Assembly (NCBI GenBank): GCA_030740295.1
Contig: JASLXP010001211.1
Coordinates: 1 to 6,119 of the forward strand
Length of the DNA: 6,119 bases
DNA from: Planctomycetota bacterium
Lineage (GTDB): Bacteria > Planctomycetota > PUPC01 > JACPCR01
Direction: 5' to 3'
Within the stretch, counting starts at the first letter, position 1, and each line of letters opens with the position of its first letter. A program made the position numbers and the translations under genes. Of this stretch, positions 1 through 6,119 are shown in pieces. Under the pieces are notes generated by a model. That model was not told where the DNA came from. It was given only the letters and a program-made list of their open reading frames with translations, and did not search any database.

Positions 1-1413
1 TGGCCTCGGAACTTTCACTTTCAAAGGCCTTTCAATGAGACCGGACCGCGTATGACGTCGAGTATCCTGTGTGAAGACTTTCACTAATTCCGAAGCTCTA
101 CTGATTTTGTAGAACTTTCCGCCTCCCTCATCTGCGAGCAACTTGAGCAGCAGATCGTTGCCTCCAACCCCAAGGCTGATCGCGGACAGAGTGACACCTG
201 AACCGGCAAAGCGCTTTGCCATCGCCTGAAAGTCGGAGGTTTCCCCAACAGTCAGACCATCACTGAGAATCAGAACGTGGCGAATACGGGCATTGCTGGC
301 TTCCATGGCAAGCCGCATCTTGATAAGACCGCTCATCAAGTCCGTTTCACCGCCTGGCTGCAATTGAGCAAGCTTCCGAGCCAGGGACGATTCATCCAGA
401 TCCGAGAGCTCAGAAACCCAGTTGGCTTTACCTGCAAAAGCGAGAATAGCGATTTGGTCTTTTCCCTCTTGAAGCTCGAGGGCCGATGCCAAGGCTGCCT
501 CGCTTGCCAAATCTATCTTGCGAGCGCCATCGTCAACCTCCGCCATCGACCCCGAAGTATCAATAACAAACCCAAGCGCGATTTTATACTTCTCGATCTG
601 CTTTGGGATATCAGGCCTCACCGGCAGCAGTCGACCAAGCTCACTCCCCCTGTATGCCCCGATACTGAAGAGCTTCGGCCCCGCAATGACTAGAAGCCCA
701 CCCCCGCCATGCACGAATTCTGAGAGAGCCTGAACCTGTGACTCCTCAAAAACATTTGGAACGTCGTAAATGACAACGCAGGCGAAGTTTTCAAGAGACG
801 ATGCAACTGGAACCTCCGAAGGTGACGTTACCGTCACGTCCATGTCATCCTGCTCCAGCACGGCAACGAGCGATTCCGCCTCTCGTGAGTCATGAGCGAC
901 AACCAGCACTTTAGTCTTCTCGATTACTAGAACTGGTAAAACCTCAACAATCTCGTCATCCGCCGCAGAACATAAAACACGTAATTCAGACAGTCCTGGT
1001 TCCTGCACACGGTACCGGATGCGACGAAACCAGTCCGTGCTGGATTGAGCAATCTTCTCTTGATGCAAACTCCGACCACTGGACGATATTGCAAGAATGC
1101 ACTCCCTCAAGCCGCTTCCCTGAACGTCTGCAATCAGCGAATCACCAACATGCAACGTGTTCTGGTTAAGCCGGACGATCACCGACTTTTTGTTGATCGA
1201 CTCATTATCCTCTGCGATCAGCGCTTCCCGGCGATCGGTATCTGCCTTCCAATCTGCTGGAAGATAGCCTGCATAGGGGCGGAGCAACCCCAAGAGGCAG
1301 AGAATAATGGAAGGATAAATCGAATAGCGCTTCATCAGCCCTGTTGAATTCAGAACAACAATTACTGCAGGAATGAGAATGAGCAGACCTGGCTCACCAA
1401 GGAAGAACCCCAT
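1..1413 (-). CDS. Membrane-anchored vWA protein with glutamine-amidotransferase-like fold (3' end outside window)
   Basis: The minus strand is open without a stop from the ATG at 1413-1411 to base 1, giving 471 residues; the C-terminal part is missing at the window edge. Two hydrophobic segments lie at the N-terminus (about residues 10-27 and 32-50), a double membrane anchor. A beta-rich stretch follows (about 75-165). Residues 165-265 resemble the class I glutamine-amidotransferase-like fold, with YDVPNVF at 216-222, GGGGLLVIAG at 236-245 and the family-typical ending GRLLPV at 260-265. No cysteine occupies a nucleophile-elbow position, so amidotransferase activity is unlikely. The vWA domain (about 278-450) has a full metal-ion-dependent adhesion site (MIDAS): D285-T-S287-G-S289, T357 in GGETD, and D385 in LILSDG. 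This architecture is known from MoxR/Bat-type loci; family members usually run to about 800-1000 residues, so roughly half may be missing. A role in a membrane complex with the upstream BatA-like and DUF58 proteins is inferred. Its start overlaps the upstream stop by one base (TGATG), suggesting translational coupling. Confidence 0.9.
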   Translation of the reverse strand, partial: MGFFLGEPGLLILIPAVIVVLNSTGLMKRYSIYPSIILCLLGLLRPYAGYLPADWKADTDRREALIAEDNESINKKSVIVRLNQNTLHVGDSLIADVQGSGLRECILAISSSGRSLHQEKIAQSSTDWFRRIRYRVQEPGLSELRVLCSAADDEIVEVLPVLVIEKTKVLVVAHDSREAESLVAVLEQDDMDVTVTSPSEVPVASSLENFACVVIYDVPNVFEESQVQALSEFVHGGGGLLVIAGPKLFSIGAYRGSELGRLLPVRPDIPKQIEKYKIALGFVIDTSGSMAEVDDGARKIDLASEAALASALELQEGKDQIAILAFAGKANWVSELSDLDESSLARKLAQLQPGGETDLMSGLIKMRLAMEASNARIRHVLILSDGLTVGETSDFQAMAKRFAGSGVTLSAISLGVGGNDLLLKLLADEGGGKFYKISRASELVKVFTQDTRRHTRSGLIERPLKVKVPRP

Positions 1414-2960
1414 CACGATTTCCTCCAATGCAGCAAGGCCAGCGCCAACCCAAGGACGGCGAGAAACGCCCAGATGGGCAGATTCAAGGGTTTCGACCGT
1501 ACGCTTCGAGACTGGCGCTCTCTTAAGGGCGTCCGAATGGGATCGAGTGCTGTCACCTTTTCTGCAATATCTTCGGACGTGATTTCACCTGCAGTCAGCC
1601 ATGCGAGAGCATTAGTAATGAATATTGGAAAACCAGGCCGATGAATGAATCCTGTGGTAACTGGATCAAAGCCAACTCGGACTATTCTTCTGTCACCATC
1701 TATAGTTAAAAAACTGAAAGGCCCTGCACCGGCCAAGACCTCTGTTCCTAGCTCTGGTTTGAGATCCTCAATCAGGTTGAGATCCCAGGAGACAGAATCG
1801 ACACCATCCAGAATTGGATGTTCTAATTGAAAGAAACTCGAATTAGCGGGACTGAGAATACAATCCTCTGGGCGAGCAAAATGAAGCCGCGGTCTGCCAT
1901 GCGAGGGCTTTGGACTAAACCACACCTTAGCCGATTCACTGCCGCTCAAATCAACGACCTTCACTCCTGGAACTGCACTGATTGCCTTTCGCAGATCTGA
2001 GTGAGAATCGCCTACAAAAACTCTGATTGCCTCTTCAGTCTCGATTTCAGTCGTGTATCTGTTGTCCAGCGCACAAGAATCGTCTGTATCCAGATTCAGA
2101 GTGACGTTTTCCGCATCCACGTGGCCAGTCAGCGACAAAGATAGCATTTCAGATCGGCCGCTCTGCAGCTCCGCAACCCCGTCCAGAATGACCCGATCCT
2201 CAATCTGCAGACTCCATCTAACAGAAGCTGTTTCCCCCACTCCAACGTATCCAACGAAGGCCTTAATCCAAAGAAGCTCAGGGTTGTGGGCTCGCCTCTT
2301 GGCCGTGACTCCAAGAACCGCATAATTGGGCGCAGAGGCTGTACCGGTCACTGGGATAAGTTGGATTCGCTCTGGCACAGTTGGCCAGTGGCTCATGGCT
2401 TCATCGCCGAAATAGTAAAGCTCCCTCGATGAATGGTCTTTGCCACCGAGCCAGTCCATTGAATGATGCAACATCTCCGAGGCAGACGAATCGGCCGCAG
2501 ACGGCTCCCATTCCCCAAGAACGTCTCCAACGTAGTGAGGAAAGCCATGCAGCATTGGTCTCTTTCCGAATCCCGATACGAAAAGAGCCACCTGTTGAGA
2601 ACCTGGCAAGGATCTTAGGGCATTTGTCGCCGCATCGTGCGATGCAGTTAGTCGAGCATCGCCATTAGCATTCGTCAGCCGCATCGAGGCAGAATTGTCG
2701 AGAGAAACCGCGGCCACTCGATTCGTGTTGTTGCCGGTGAACTGCGCGGCCGCAAGCGTCAGGAGAAGGAGAACGAATAGCTCAACCAGCAATTGGGAAT
2801 TAAAACCGGATGGCCTTTGGCGCCTTGCCCCGTCATCAATTGCAGATCTCCAGAACGAAATGCTGCTTACCGGGAATACTTGACTGTGACGGGACTGATG
2901 GCGCCAAAGTAAAGGCAGAGCAAGTATGAGCAACCACAGATAGGCCGGGGCCAAAAACAT
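1413..2960 (-). CDS. BatA-like membrane protein with vWA domain
   Basis: This 515-residue protein has the layout of the BatA N-terminal domain family. It has two membrane segments near the N-terminus (about residues 4-19 and 57-74) with a basic stretch between them, and a vWA domain starting directly after the second. The MIDAS motif is D88-N-S90-A-S92, and D186 in YYFGDEA is the probable distal aspartate. The usual threonine loop reads AADSSASEML (155-164), with serine instead of a clear threonine. A beta-sandwich-like part follows (about 205-305, with APNYAVLGV near its start and CALDNRY near its end). A C-terminal domain (about 306-460) ends in the family-typical RPGFPIFITNALAWL (441-455), and a third membrane helix lies at about 494-511, followed by a short basic tail. 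The bulk should sit outside the cytoplasmic membrane. The gene begins 26 bases after the DUF58 gene and its stop overlaps the next start. BatA-like proteins of this longer type accompany MoxR and DUF58 genes in many bacteria; the exact function is not known, and a scaffold role is inferred. Confidence 0.88.
   Translation of the reverse strand: MFLAPAYLWLLILALPLLWRHQSRHSQVFPVSSISFWRSAIDDGARRQRPSGFNSQLLVELFVLLLLTLAAAQFTGNNTNRVAAVSLDNSASMRLTNANGDARLTASHDAATNALRSLPGSQQVALFVSGFGKRPMLHGFPHYVGDVLGEWEPSAADSSASEMLHHSMDWLGGKDHSSRELYYFGDEAMSHWPTVPERIQLIPVTGTASAPNYAVLGVTAKRRAHNPELLWIKAFVGYVGVGETASVRWSLQIEDRVILDGVAELQSGRSEMLSLSLTGHVDAENVTLNLDTDDSCALDNRYTTEIETEEAIRVFVGDSHSDLRKAISAVPGVKVVDLSGSESAKVWFSPKPSHGRPRLHFARPEDCILSPANSSFFQLEHPILDGVDSVSWDLNLIEDLKPELGTEVLAGAGPFSFLTIDGDRRIVRVGFDPVTTGFIHRPGFPIFITNALAWLTAGEITSEDIAEKVTALDPIRTPLRERQSRSVRSKPLNLPIWAFLAVLGLALALLHWRKS
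1422..1426 (-). promoter_or_regulatory. Ribosome binding site of the vWA/amidotransferase-like gene
   Basis: The minus strand reads GGAGG, then 8 bases, then the ATG at 1413-1411. The site lies inside the last codons of the upstream BatA-like gene. This strong and well-spaced site fixes the start of the gene even though its 3' end is out of view. Confidence 0.75.
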
Positions 2961-2968
2961 TTTTCGAG

Positions 2969-2974
2969 CTCCCT
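2969..2974 (-). promoter_or_regulatory. Ribosome binding site of the BatA-like gene
   Basis: AGGGAG on the minus strand sits 8 bases before the ATG at 2960-2958, inside the 26-base gap (2961-2986) that separates it from the DUF58 gene. The gap contains nothing else I can recognise: no hairpin and no promoter-like boxes. Confidence 0.7.
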
Positions 2975-2986
2975 GTGGTTAACCTG

Positions 2987-3853
2987 TTACCGGCCTGAAA
3001 ATACGAGAGATTTCATGACCGTCCTGTTAACGGGCTCTTCCGTGCACGCATGCACATAGTGGAGTCCCCTGCGAAAAGACATACATCGTAAGTCTTCAGC
3101 GAAACGCATGAATTGGCGGCGATAGTCTCGCGCAGTTTCGGCACCGGCAACGCTCAGCCGATCTCCACGTTCCAGGTCTTCTAATTCGCGCAGCCCCTGC
3201 AGATCGGGTGACTGTTCCCAGCCGTCCACAACGTGGAAAAGAACAGTTTCAGACTTTGCGGAAACACAGGAAAGCCCTGCGGCGAGGTTACTGCAATCAA
3301 GAAAGTCTGATATCAGGACAGTGATTCCCCTGCCACGTCTGTAAAAAGGCAGTTTGTTCAGTGCAATCGAGATGTCCGCCCTCTCGTCGGCCTGAAGGCT
3401 CTGCAGGTCGCCACACGTAATCTTAAAGAATGATCTCCTGTCAAAGGTAGTACTAAGTTTCCTGATTCCGTCGCCGAGGGAAAAGAGGTGCGCGCTGTTA
3501 GCGGATTCGATCGCGATAAAACTAATTGCTGCTGCCAGTTGCCTGGCATAATCCCATTTCGTGCCAAATGACATGGATGCCGTCGCATCGAGAACAATAT
3601 AAACAGGGCAATCTTCCTGAGAATCTGACACTTTGATAAAGGGTTTTCTCTGACGCCAGTAGAGAGGCCAGTCCAGATGACGCAGGTCATCGCCCGGCAT
3701 ATACATTCGGTGGTCTGCAAATTCACCGGAAAGACCAGCCCGAATCCCCCGTGATTCACCGGTCCTGTCTGAAAGAACCTGCCTCTTTATCCTCATCCTG
3801 AGACCGTGTAAACCAGCAAGAAATTGTGCACCAAACAGGAGACCTTCACTCAT
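2987..3853 (-). CDS. DUF58 domain protein (MoxR-associated, vWA-like)
   Basis: This 288-residue protein is of normal length for the single-domain cytoplasmic DUF58 proteins. It carries the family signature YMPGDDLRHLDW at 51-62 followed by KPFIKV (70-75). A vWA-like fold follows, with a MIDAS-type motif D89-A-T91-A-S93-M and the second conserved block VLISDFLD (179-186, aspartate D183). The first motif is usually D-x-S-x-S in this family, so threonine at the middle position is a conservative change. I see no membrane segment or signal peptide, so it should act in the cytoplasm. DUF58 proteins are regularly encoded beside MoxR AAA+ ATPases and are thought to be partners of these chaperone-like ATPases. 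The start is placed at the second of two adjacent ATG codons (3853-3851), because the first (3856-3854) is only one base from the Shine-Dalgarno sequence. An ATG at 3907 would extend deep into the upstream gene. The gene overlaps the upstream coding region by 8 bases. Confidence 0.92.
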   Translation of the reverse strand: MSEGLLFGAQFLAGLHGLRMRIKRQVLSDRTGESRGIRAGLSGEFADHRMYMPGDDLRHLDWPLYWRQRKPFIKVSDSQEDCPVYIVLDATASMSFGTKWDYARQLAAAISFIAIESANSAHLFSLGDGIRKLSTTFDRRSFFKITCGDLQSLQADERADISIALNKLPFYRRGRGITVLISDFLDCSNLAAGLSCVSAKSETVLFHVVDGWEQSPDLQGLRELEDLERGDRLSVAGAETARDYRRQFMRFAEDLRCMSFRRGLHYVHACTEEPVNRTVMKSLVFSGR

Positions 3854-6104
3854 CATGCTCCTTTTCAGTTTCACCTGATGCGTATCGATGGATATTGCCT
3901 GCAGCATCTATTAGCAGAGATGCCTGGATGCGTGATTTACTTTCATCTTGCTCTAATGGGGCAATGACCTCAAAAGCGTGTCGCAACGGCCACCTCACCG
4001 GGAGCCGCAGCACATTTCCAGAATTCAGTCTGAACACTATTTCATCCTCTATTACCTCTGTTCTTTTGGCCCTCTCACCCCACCTGAGTGAAAGCGGCGG
4101 AACATATCGCCATTTCACACGCCCTTTCTCGAGGTAAATGCACTGAGAACCGGTGACCACGATTCCATTCTTGGCCTGGTGCAACTGATAATCTGCGATT
4201 CCATCTCTGTCCGGCGGAAATATGTTTTCCTTATGCTCAGGCTCTCCATCTCCTGCAAGACTGAGAATCTCTCCACTTTCATTGAGGAGGTACAGCATAT
4301 CCTGATGGCCAACCATGCTGACGATTTTCGCCTTTGATTTATATTGCCAATCGCTTTTTCCGGACTTCCTGTTGAAGCAATCTATCCTGTTGCCAACCAG
4401 GCGATAGACAGACTCAGTTGAAAGTGCCAGTTGATCGAGACGTGGATGTTCATGGGCCGATTCAGCATACCAGACCGGAAGCCCGGTAATCATATCCAGG
4501 GCAACAAGGGCGCCTGATTTCAGAAGGCAGATACAGACTGCGTTGTCGTGAACGGACCGGCTGATTGGATTTCCAGGATCTGGTGGCGCGAAAGACCAGA
4601 GGTGTTTGCGCACATCTTTCTTCTTCACGTCAGTTCGAGGGCCCGCGGGCTCTTGCTGGAGCAGCCATCGCACGGAGACCTGCCAGCCTTCTTCAGGTAC
4701 TAGAAAAAAGTCATTTTCAGGTAGACGGCTTGAAGCCTCTGAATTCTTGGTGCAGATGCTGATTAACTGCTGCCAACAACTCGCCCTGAGTGATTGCCGT
4801 GATGTTGCATCATATTGATCCGCAATCTGAAAATACTTCAGAGCAGCCTCAAAACTCGCTTTCGAGAAGAGCTGCTTGCCCTTCTCGATATTTCCTCGGA
4901 ACAGAAGCAGCTTTGCCCTCTTGGACGACTCATATTCCCCGGCCGCTAGTTCTCTGTAGATCCGATCTCTGTTCTCTTCTTCGCCCAAACGACTGTAAAG
5001 ATCTGCCAGAGACCATTTGACTCCCTGGTCTTTGGGATTGATGCCAATCGCGCGTTGCAGCCATATGGCTGCATCTCTGAGAAGCGTAGCATCCACCATT
5101 AGGTCAGCGATGATGCGTGCACATTCGAATTTATCTTCGGGCTCGACGATTCTGGACCATCTCCCATTCTGGATTCCCGTTGAATTGAGGATTCTTGACG
5201 CATTCCCGCTGTTATCAGGCAAAAGACTGGCGGCATAAGCAATGCTCCACCTGAGCGCCACATTCTGAGAATGTTCTTTTTTCAGCAATGACTGCAGGAC
5301 GCCGCTTTCGTCCCTCAGCAGGTGATATCGAATAGACTCGATCCAATCGTTTACAGAGCTCCATTTCGCGGCTTCGAAGTATAATTCAAGACTCTGACAA
5401 CCTTGCTCAGGTTGATCTGATAAGAGGAGCAGACGGAAATGGTCCATCCGCTCTCGGCCCAGATCCGTGCCCCGTTGAGTAAGCGCAGACATATGGCCTT
5501 TAACAAGACGAAGCGCGTTTGTGTAATCGTGCCACCGTTCCAGGTGTTTAAGGATCATAGAATAATGTTGTGCATCACCGGGGGTGCGAAGGTAAAGCAT
5601 CAACAGGCTCTTAGAGGCTTCGTCCGTTTTGCCCAAAGCGCGCAGGACATCGGCTCGCCCTAGAATGATCGACTGTAATTGTTTTCCATTCGGCCCGGAC
5701 TTCAGCGCATTGTTGTACGAGGAATAAGCCTCTTTCAGCCACTTCAGTTCTGTTTCGAGCCTTGCCTTCAGCAACCACGCTTTGACCATGCCCGGGTTGT
5801 TTCTGCATATATTCAACAGGACGGCATGTGCATCATCTCGTCGAGTCTGATGAGCAAGCACTCGTGCGTGCAGTAGCTTTCCCTGGACACCCCATGCTTG
5901 GGCCAGTTGTTCTGTGTCCGAGGGCAGCAACGAAGACTTCTGAGCTTCACGATAACTGGAAAGAAGACCTTCAAAGGGGCCGTCAAGTGTTGCGTCGATT
6001 TTCAAAGCATCAAGGTATGCTCTGATTTTTGAGTTCTCCAGCAGTGATTCTGCATGGCTGCAGGTGAGGCCCAGGAATCCGTGCAAAAGAATGGCGCGAA
6101 GCAT
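3846..6104 (-). CDS. Secreted TPR-repeat protein with C-terminal PQQ-like (BamB-like) beta-propeller
   Basis: The 752-residue product begins with a signal peptide: MLR, a hydrophobic stretch, then S16-H17-A18 before E19 as the likely signal peptidase I site. The cysteine at 15 lacks a proper lipobox (GLTC), so a lipoprotein is unlikely. The middle is almost entirely helical and TPR-like. The clearest repeats are at about 91-134 and 143-177 (for example AWLLKARLETELKWLKEAY, and ADVLRALGKTDEA), and again at 344-435 (AAIWLQRAIGINPKDQGVKW, ASFEAALKYFQIA). From about residue 500 the character changes to short beta strands with PQQ/BamB-type blade motifs: ALVALDMITGLPVW (about 532-545), RIDCFNRKSGKSDW (573-586), IYLEKGRVKWRY (656-667) and weaker ones near 697 and 737. 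This makes an incomplete-looking propeller of perhaps four to six blades. No enzyme motif is seen, so a protein-binding scaffold outside the cytoplasm is the likely role. It is the first gene of the visible operon and could fill the place of the TPR proteins BatC/BatE; that is inference. A GTG at 6110 is an alternative start two codons earlier. Confidence 0.85.
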   Translation of the reverse strand: MLRAILLHGFLGLTCSHAESLLENSKIRAYLDALKIDATLDGPFEGLLSSYREAQKSSLLPSDTEQLAQAWGVQGKLLHARVLAHQTRRDDAHAVLLNICRNNPGMVKAWLLKARLETELKWLKEAYSSYNNALKSGPNGKQLQSIILGRADVLRALGKTDEASKSLLMLYLRTPGDAQHYSMILKHLERWHDYTNALRLVKGHMSALTQRGTDLGRERMDHFRLLLLSDQPEQGCQSLELYFEAAKWSSVNDWIESIRYHLLRDESGVLQSLLKKEHSQNVALRWSIAYAASLLPDNSGNASRILNSTGIQNGRWSRIVEPEDKFECARIIADLMVDATLLRDAAIWLQRAIGINPKDQGVKWSLADLYSRLGEEENRDRIYRELAAGEYESSKRAKLLLFRGNIEKGKQLFSKASFEAALKYFQIADQYDATSRQSLRASCWQQLISICTKNSEASSRLPENDFFLVPEEGWQVSVRWLLQQEPAGPRTDVKKKDVRKHLWSFAPPDPGNPISRSVHDNAVCICLLKSGALVALDMITGLPVWYAESAHEHPRLDQLALSTESVYRLVGNRIDCFNRKSGKSDWQYKSKAKIVSMVGHQDMLYLLNESGEILSLAGDGEPEHKENIFPPDRDGIADYQLHQAKNGIVVTGSQCIYLEKGRVKWRYVPPLSLRWGERAKRTEVIEDEIVFRLNSGNVLRLPVRWPLRHAFEVIAPLEQDESKSRIQASLLIDAAGNIHRYASGETEKEHDE
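3858..3863 (-). promoter_or_regulatory. Ribosome binding site deciding between tandem ATG starts of the DUF58 gene
   Basis: AAGGAG on the minus strand is followed by C-ATG-ATG. It lies 1 base before the first ATG (3856) and 4 bases before the second (3853). Only the second spacing is workable, and even that is shorter than the 8 bases seen at the other three genes. The site lies inside the 3' end of the TPR/propeller gene. Confidence 0.6.
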
Positions 6105-6112
6105 CCTCACAA

Positions 6113-6117
6113 CCTCT
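6113..6117 (-). promoter_or_regulatory. Ribosome binding site deciding the start of the TPR/propeller gene
   Basis: AGAGG on the minus strand lies 8 bases before the ATG at 6104-6102 but only 2 bases before the GTG at 6110-6108. The 8-base distance equals that seen at the BatA-like and vWA genes, so the ATG is preferred. A TGA at 6109-6107 could be the stop of a gene further upstream, but its frame cannot be tested here. Confidence 0.55.
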
Positions 6118-6119
6118 TT

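Noticed and set aside
277..693. 138-residue plus-strand open frame, the longest on that strand
   Set aside because: It lies fully antisense to the amidotransferase-like/vWA gene, whose minus-strand frame carries clear family motifs (DTSGSMA, LILSDG) over the same bases. Its own product shows no recognisable domain.
3358..3759. 133-residue minus-strand open frame inside the DUF58 gene
   Set aside because: It is an out-of-frame shadow; the DUF58 frame contains the conserved PGDDLRHLDW and SDFLD blocks in the same region.
3854..3907. Longer N-terminus for the DUF58 protein from the ATG at 3907
   Set aside because: It would add 18 residues entirely inside the upstream gene. I see no ribosome binding site called for there, whereas AAGGAG precedes the ATG pair at 3856/3853.
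3846..4610. PQQ-dependent dehydrogenase
   Set aside because: The propeller part is only about 250 residues, far shorter than the catalytic propeller of quinoprotein dehydrogenases, and no cofactor- or calcium-binding motif is visible. It is better read as BamB-like.
6043..6104. Lipoprotein signal on the TPR/propeller protein (cysteine at residue 15)
   Set aside because: The residues before the cysteine are G-L-T, which do not fit a lipobox, and a good signal peptidase I site (SHA before E) follows directly.
1..6119. tRNA or rRNA genes, insertion sequences, inverted or direct repeats, CRISPR arrays, terminators, defence-system enzymes
   Set aside because: Almost every base lies in the four minus-strand coding regions. 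I saw no repeated units, no hairpin followed by a T-run between genes, and no nuclease, transposase or integrase motifs.

Overview
All of the sequence in this window is accounted for by one tightly packed operon on the minus strand, read from about base 6104 down past base 1. It holds four genes. In transcription order they are: (1) a secreted protein with tetratricopeptide (TPR) repeats followed by a PQQ-like/BamB-like beta-propeller (3846-6104); (2) a DUF58 protein (2987-3853); (3) a BatA-type membrane-anchored protein with a von Willebrand factor A (vWA) domain (1413-2960); and (4) a second membrane protein that combines two N-terminal membrane helices, a class I glutamine-amidotransferase-like fold and a complete vWA domain. 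The last gene runs off the left edge (1-1413) and is found only by reading the minus strand to the window boundary, since no stop codon lies inside the window. The genes overlap by 8 bases and 1 base at two junctions and are 26 bases apart at the third. There is no intergenic stretch long enough for an internal promoter or terminator, so all four are probably made from one transcript whose promoter lies to the right of the window.

The set DUF58 + BatA-like + vWA/amidotransferase-like is the core of the MoxR/Bat-type loci. In such loci a MoxR-family AAA+ ATPase is normally encoded next to the DUF58 gene. No ATPase is present here; by analogy it would lie just upstream, beyond base 6119. The likely picture (inference) is a cell-envelope system. 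The DUF58 protein would work in the cytoplasm with a MoxR chaperone, the two anchored vWA proteins would form a metal-dependent membrane scaffold, and the secreted TPR/propeller protein would be the protein-interaction partner outside the cytoplasm, in the place taken by the TPR proteins BatC/BatE in classical Bat operons.

The organism cannot be fixed from this sequence. Base composition is moderate (roughly half G+C by eye). The gene style, with an amidotransferase-like/vWA protein carrying an N-terminal double membrane anchor and a large secreted TPR-plus-propeller protein, recalls Planctomycetes, Verrucomicrobia and relatives, but this is an impression and not a demonstration. I see no RNA genes, mobile elements, repeats or CRISPR arrays. 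The window looks like an ordinary chromosomal operon. The least familiar part is the TPR/propeller gene at its head.
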